Part shown: in pieces, positions 61,618 through 64,000 of the stretch
How positions within the stretch are numbered: the stretch's first letter is position 1
Layout of the letters: each line of letters begins with the position of its first letter
Source: Selenomonas sp. oral taxon 920
GTDB taxonomy: Bacteria > Bacillota > Negativicutes > Selenomonadales > Selenomonadaceae
NCBI RefSeq assembly: GCF_001717585.1
Contig: NZ_CP017042.1
Span: 2,310,301 to 2,374,300, forward strand
Direction: 5' to 3'
DNA: 64,000 nt
Translations under genes and position numbers: made by a program
The notes under the pieces: model-generated
Told to the model about the DNA's origin: nothing
Seen by the model: the letters and a program-made list of their open reading frames with translations, nothing else
Database searches by the model: none

Positions 61618-61655
61618 GATAAAATTGCTGAATTTATCAGTGCTTCCTTAAGAAG
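61618..61655 (-). repeat. Short dispersed repeat end
   Basis: Minus strand reads TTAAGGAAGCACTGATAAATT, close to TAAGGAATCGCTGATAAAA at the stop of the 29691 autotransporter and TAAGGAATCGCTGACAACA at the stop of the giant autotransporter. Confidence 0.5.
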
Positions 61656-61737
61656 GAGGAAATCGAGCGAAACGTCTCGAATTATTTATGCCAGGCTGTA
61701 CAACAACACATTCCACATCGAATGAAAGAGGATTTCC

Positions 61738-62808
61738 ATGCTCATATCCATCAAAGATCCGTCGCCTGAAAATCAGCGCCTCTATCCCTTGGATAACAAA
61801 AATATAACACTGACATCCATCTGTCCCATGTCCTACATCGTCGAAGCAGATCTGACCGTTGGAAGCAATCGGTGCAGCCTGCTGATTGGGAGATATTCCT
61901 CTTTAGCTTATAAAATTTCGATTGATATCGGCATGGATCACCTATACCGATGCATTACAACCTATCCACCGCACAAGATATTGCCCTCAGGCTATCATAC
62001 AACAGACGCCTCTACCATAAACCCCGCTGCAGACCCGCTCATCCGCCATCAGATGATCATCGGCAGCGATGTCTGGATCGGTGCCACTGCACAGCTGCTC
62101 GGCAGCATACACATCGGCAATGGGGCAGTCATTGGCGCGGGGGCAGTGGTGGCAAAGGATGTACCGCCGTATGCCGTCGTGGTCGGCAATCCCGCACGCA
62201 TCATCAAGTACCGATTCGATGAGGAGACGATCACACGCCTGCAGCGCATCAAATGGTGGAACTGGCCGAAGGAGAATATTGAAACGTTCATCCCGCAGTT
62301 CAACGATGATATGACAGGCTTCCTCGATCGGTTCGACCCGGGCATACAGAAAGAGGAGTACGATGAAACGGCTGCGGCAGTCCATGAACTGCGCGCACAT
62401 GGTTATCATATCTCCTATTTTATTCCGGATTTCGAAATTCCAATTCCCTATTGTGTCTGGCCGCGTGTGATCGACAGCTTCCTCGCTGCGTATACGGAAC
62501 AGGATAAGGCGGCACTCGTCATAGCCATGCCTCATGTCGAGGACGTGGATGCCTATGCAAATGCGATTGCCTCTCGTATCACGGAGGCTGGGGAACGTAC
62601 CCCGCTCATCCTTTCCCACCGATGCAGCGCACAGATGCCCTTCTCTGTCGCGGCACTTCGTGCATCAGACACCTACATCACAACACGTGAACACATCGCC
62701 TCGGTCGCCGTGGATTATGCTGCCGATGCTGGGATTTCCATCCGCTATGGGCTTGATCATGGGGCACTTGTCTTTCCGCCGATCAAAAATGAAAATACTG
62801 CACGATGA
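61738..62808 (+). CDS. CatB-like hexapeptide O-acetyltransferase with extra C-terminal domain
   Basis: Product 356 residues, ATG with AAGAGG upstream. N-terminal left-handed beta-helix acetyltransferase (about 20-185) typical of the CatB/xenobiotic group: [71 protein letters not shown]. The catalytic His is probably in the MDHLYRC or SGYHTTD region. After residue 210 follows an unrelated 145-residue domain ([63 protein letters not shown]) that I do not recognise; it looks like a Rossmann-type fold. Likely modifies a surface glycan, since glycan genes are nearby. Confidence 0.85.
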   Translation: MLISIKDPSPENQRLYPLDNKNITLTSICPMSYIVEADLTVGSNRCSLLIGRYSSLAYKISIDIGMDHLYRCITTYPPHKILPSGYHTTDASTINPAADPLIRHQMIIGSDVWIGATAQLLGSIHIGNGAVIGAGAVVAKDVPPYAVVVGNPARIIKYRFDEETITRLQRIKWWNWPKENIETFIPQFNDDMTGFLDRFDPGIQKEEYDETAAAVHELRAHGYHISYFIPDFEIPIPYCVWPRVIDSFLAAYTEQDKAALVIAMPHVEDVDAYANAIASRITEAGERTPLILSHRCSAQMPFSVAALRASDTYITTREHIASVAVDYAADAGISIRYGLDHGALVFPPIKNENTAR

Positions 62809-62825
62809 TGTGCAGCAGTATAATA

Positions 62826-63668
62826 CTATCGCTTTGTATTCCGCACGGCCTCGGTCGTGCGGATTTTCTTTTCCATCGCGCTCGGCGGGAGGATCTTCAG
62901 CACCTCGGTATAGACGAGGTCGACGAGGAAGAACTGCGCCGTCTTGGAGGCGATGGAGCCGGTCTCGAGAGGCGTCTCCTCGGCGATGTAGGTGAGGCTC
63001 ACATCGGAGGCGGCGTGCAGGCTCGAAGCGTGCTTCTCCGTGAGCGAAATGATTGTGATCCCACGCGCCCGCGCGATGGCAACGGTCTCCAAGATCTCCG
63101 CCGTCTCGCCCGAGTGCGAGATGGCAAAGATGACATCGCCCGGGTCCAGAATGGCGGCAATCATGCGCATGGTATGGTTGTCGCGCGGGGCGATGCAGTT
63201 CATACCGATACGTATGAATTTGAAATAGGAGTCCAGTGCGATGATGCCGGAGTAGCCGAGCCCGATGAAGGCGATGCGCTTTGCGCGGATGAGGAGTTCG
63301 GCACACGCGTCGATCACCTCATTGCGGATGATGTCCTGCGTCTTTTCGAGGGCGATCATGTTCGCGGAGAGGAGTTTGCGTGCCGTCTCACGCGCCGTCT
63401 CGCTGTTCTTGATGTTCCCGCGGTCGAGGTAGCGCCCGAGCTCCGCGCCCTCTTCGGCGAGTGCGGCCTTGAAGTCGGCGAGCCCTGCAAATCCCATCTT
63501 GCGGACGAAGCGCGTGCAGGTTGCCTCCGCTGTTCCGCTCGCCTGCGCAATCTCGCGGATGGTCATGCGCGGGATATCCGTGAGATGCATACGGATGCAG
63601 TCGATGATCTTGCGGTCGCCCTTGGAGACGCGAAACGGCGGATTGTCGAGCCGGCTGAGTATCTTCAT
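62826..63668 (-). CDS. RpiR/MurR-family regulator
   Basis: Sugar-phosphate-responsive regulator. Product 280 residues, ATG with AAGGTGAT upstream. N-terminal RpiR helix-turn-helix (about 1-75, MTIREIAQASGTAEATCTRFVRKMGF) and a C-terminal SIS domain (about 120-260) with AKRIAFIGLGYSGIIALD and VIFAISHSGETAEIL, which bind the effector. It lies just after a ROK-family kinase gene, so amino-sugar catabolism is the likely pathway; the effector cannot be named from this window. Confidence 0.92.
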   Translation of the reverse strand: MKILSRLDNPPFRVSKGDRKIIDCIRMHLTDIPRMTIREIAQASGTAEATCTRFVRKMGFAGLADFKAALAEEGAELGRYLDRGNIKNSETARETARKLLSANMIALEKTQDIIRNEVIDACAELLIRAKRIAFIGLGYSGIIALDSYFKFIRIGMNCIAPRDNHTMRMIAAILDPGDVIFAISHSGETAEILETVAIARARGITIISLTEKHASSLHAASDVSLTYIAEETPLETGSIASKTAQFFLVDLVYTEVLKILPPSAMEKKIRTTEAVRNTKR

Positions 63669-63689
63669 TCATATCACCTTCTGTCTCTC

Positions 63690-63718
63690 ATTATATCTCA
63701 AAATAAAAACGCCGTCCA
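63690..63718 (-). promoter_or_regulatory. Candidate promoter of the RpiR gene
   Basis: Minus-strand TGGACG, 17-base spacer, TATAAT (63695-63690). It overlaps the terminator of the preceding ROK gene. Confidence 0.6.
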
Positions 63719-63730
63719 TCGGGCGGCGTT
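63709..63730 (-). terminator. Terminator after the ROK kinase gene
   Basis: AACGCCG-CC pairs with GG-CGGCGTT, minus-strand TTTTTATTTT follows. Confidence 0.85.
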
Positions 63731-63741
63731 CCGTTCAATCT

Positions 63742-64000
63742 TTAAATATCCCCACCATGCTCCTGCAGGAAGTGGTAGAGTGCGCCGAGCATGCCCGCAT
63801 CGTTCTGCGTAACGGCAAAGGAAATGGTGGTCGCCTCATAGACGATAGGCGGAAGGCGGTGCTTGAGAGCCTCCTCGAGCGGGGGACGCAGCACCTCCTC
63901 CTGCGCCATGATGCCGCCGCCGAGCACGATACGCTCGGGATTCGCAACACAGACAACATTCGTGATCGCATCCGCAAGTGCGTCGATGAGTTCCGCAACC
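63742..64000 (-). CDS. ROK-family sugar kinase, C-terminal part
   Basis: Partial: 86 residues, start lies beyond the window. The end of a ROK domain is visible: ALADAITNVVCVANPERIVLGGGIMAQEEVLRPPLEEAL, with the GGG motif, and QNDAGMLGALYHFLQ near the stop. ROK enzymes phosphorylate glucose, N-acetylmannosamine or related sugars, and the next gene is an RpiR regulator, so an amino-sugar kinase such as an N-acetylmannosamine kinase is plausible. The zinc-binding CxCGxxGC region is not in view. Confidence 0.88.
   Translation of the reverse strand, partial: VAELIDALADAITNVVCVANPERIVLGGGIMAQEEVLRPPLEEALKHRLPPIVYEATTISFAVTQNDAGMLGALYHFLQEHGGDI

Overview
The window looks like chromosomal DNA of a Negativicutes bacterium, most likely a Selenomonas-type organism. 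It is GC-rich and carries Firmicutes gene orders (pfkA-parA-parB, yybS-gdpP-rplI-dnaB, a LytTR two-component locus). It also encodes outer-membrane products: three type V autotransporters and a GmhA-like sedoheptulose-7-phosphate isomerase. This is inference from gene content; no database was searched.

Layout. 1-1.9 kb: the 5' part of a periplasmic [NiFe]-hydrogenase operon (minus strand), preceded by an untranslated stretch with an intrinsic terminator. 2.4-9 kb: a secreted protein, an M23 endopeptidase, DUF4446, ParB, ParA, PfkA and DnaB. 9-17 kb: a LonC-type protease, ribosomal protein L9, GdpP, a YybS-like protein and a membrane-bound MutS-like ATPase, all minus strand. 17-21 kb: small hypothetical genes, gmhA and a phosphohexomutase. 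21-25.4 kb: a complete sorbitol PTS operon with its regulator and two candidate operators. 25.6-29.3 kb: two tandem paralogous membrane diguanylate cyclases. 29.7-34.8 kb: a GT8 glycosyltransferase followed in the same operon by two autotransporters. 35-38 kb: a LytTR response regulator with two complementary half-kinases. 38.2-43.7 kb: DUF805 proteins, a zinc-ribbon protein, tRNA-Arg, DUF2922/DUF1659 proteins and an Rrf2 regulator. 43.7-47.1 kb: MnmG, dCMP deaminase and an MgtC-like protein. 47.16-47.45 kb: a cluster of DnaA boxes, the best candidate for oriC. 48-50.8 kb: an LCP protein and malic enzyme. 51-59 kb: a 2040-residue autotransporter made of four long repeats, facing a GT41 (O-GlcNAc-transferase-like) gene. 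59-64 kb: GyrA, a hexapeptide acetyltransferase, an RpiR regulator and a partial ROK kinase.

How it fits together. Four parS sites lie beside parAB, three of them inside the lonC reading frame where they encode a repeated SRET peptide. Gene direction switches from mostly minus to plus at about 48 kb, next to the DnaA-box cluster, and replication genes (dnaB, parAB, gyrA) lie on both sides, so the window probably spans the replication origin region even though dnaA itself is absent. Both autotransporter loci sit next to a glycosyltransferase gene, suggesting dedicated adhesin glycosylation. The most unusual locus is the split histidine kinase: one protein keeps the ATPase domain but lacks the phospho-accepting histidine, while its translationally coupled partner keeps the histidine but lacks the ATPase domain.
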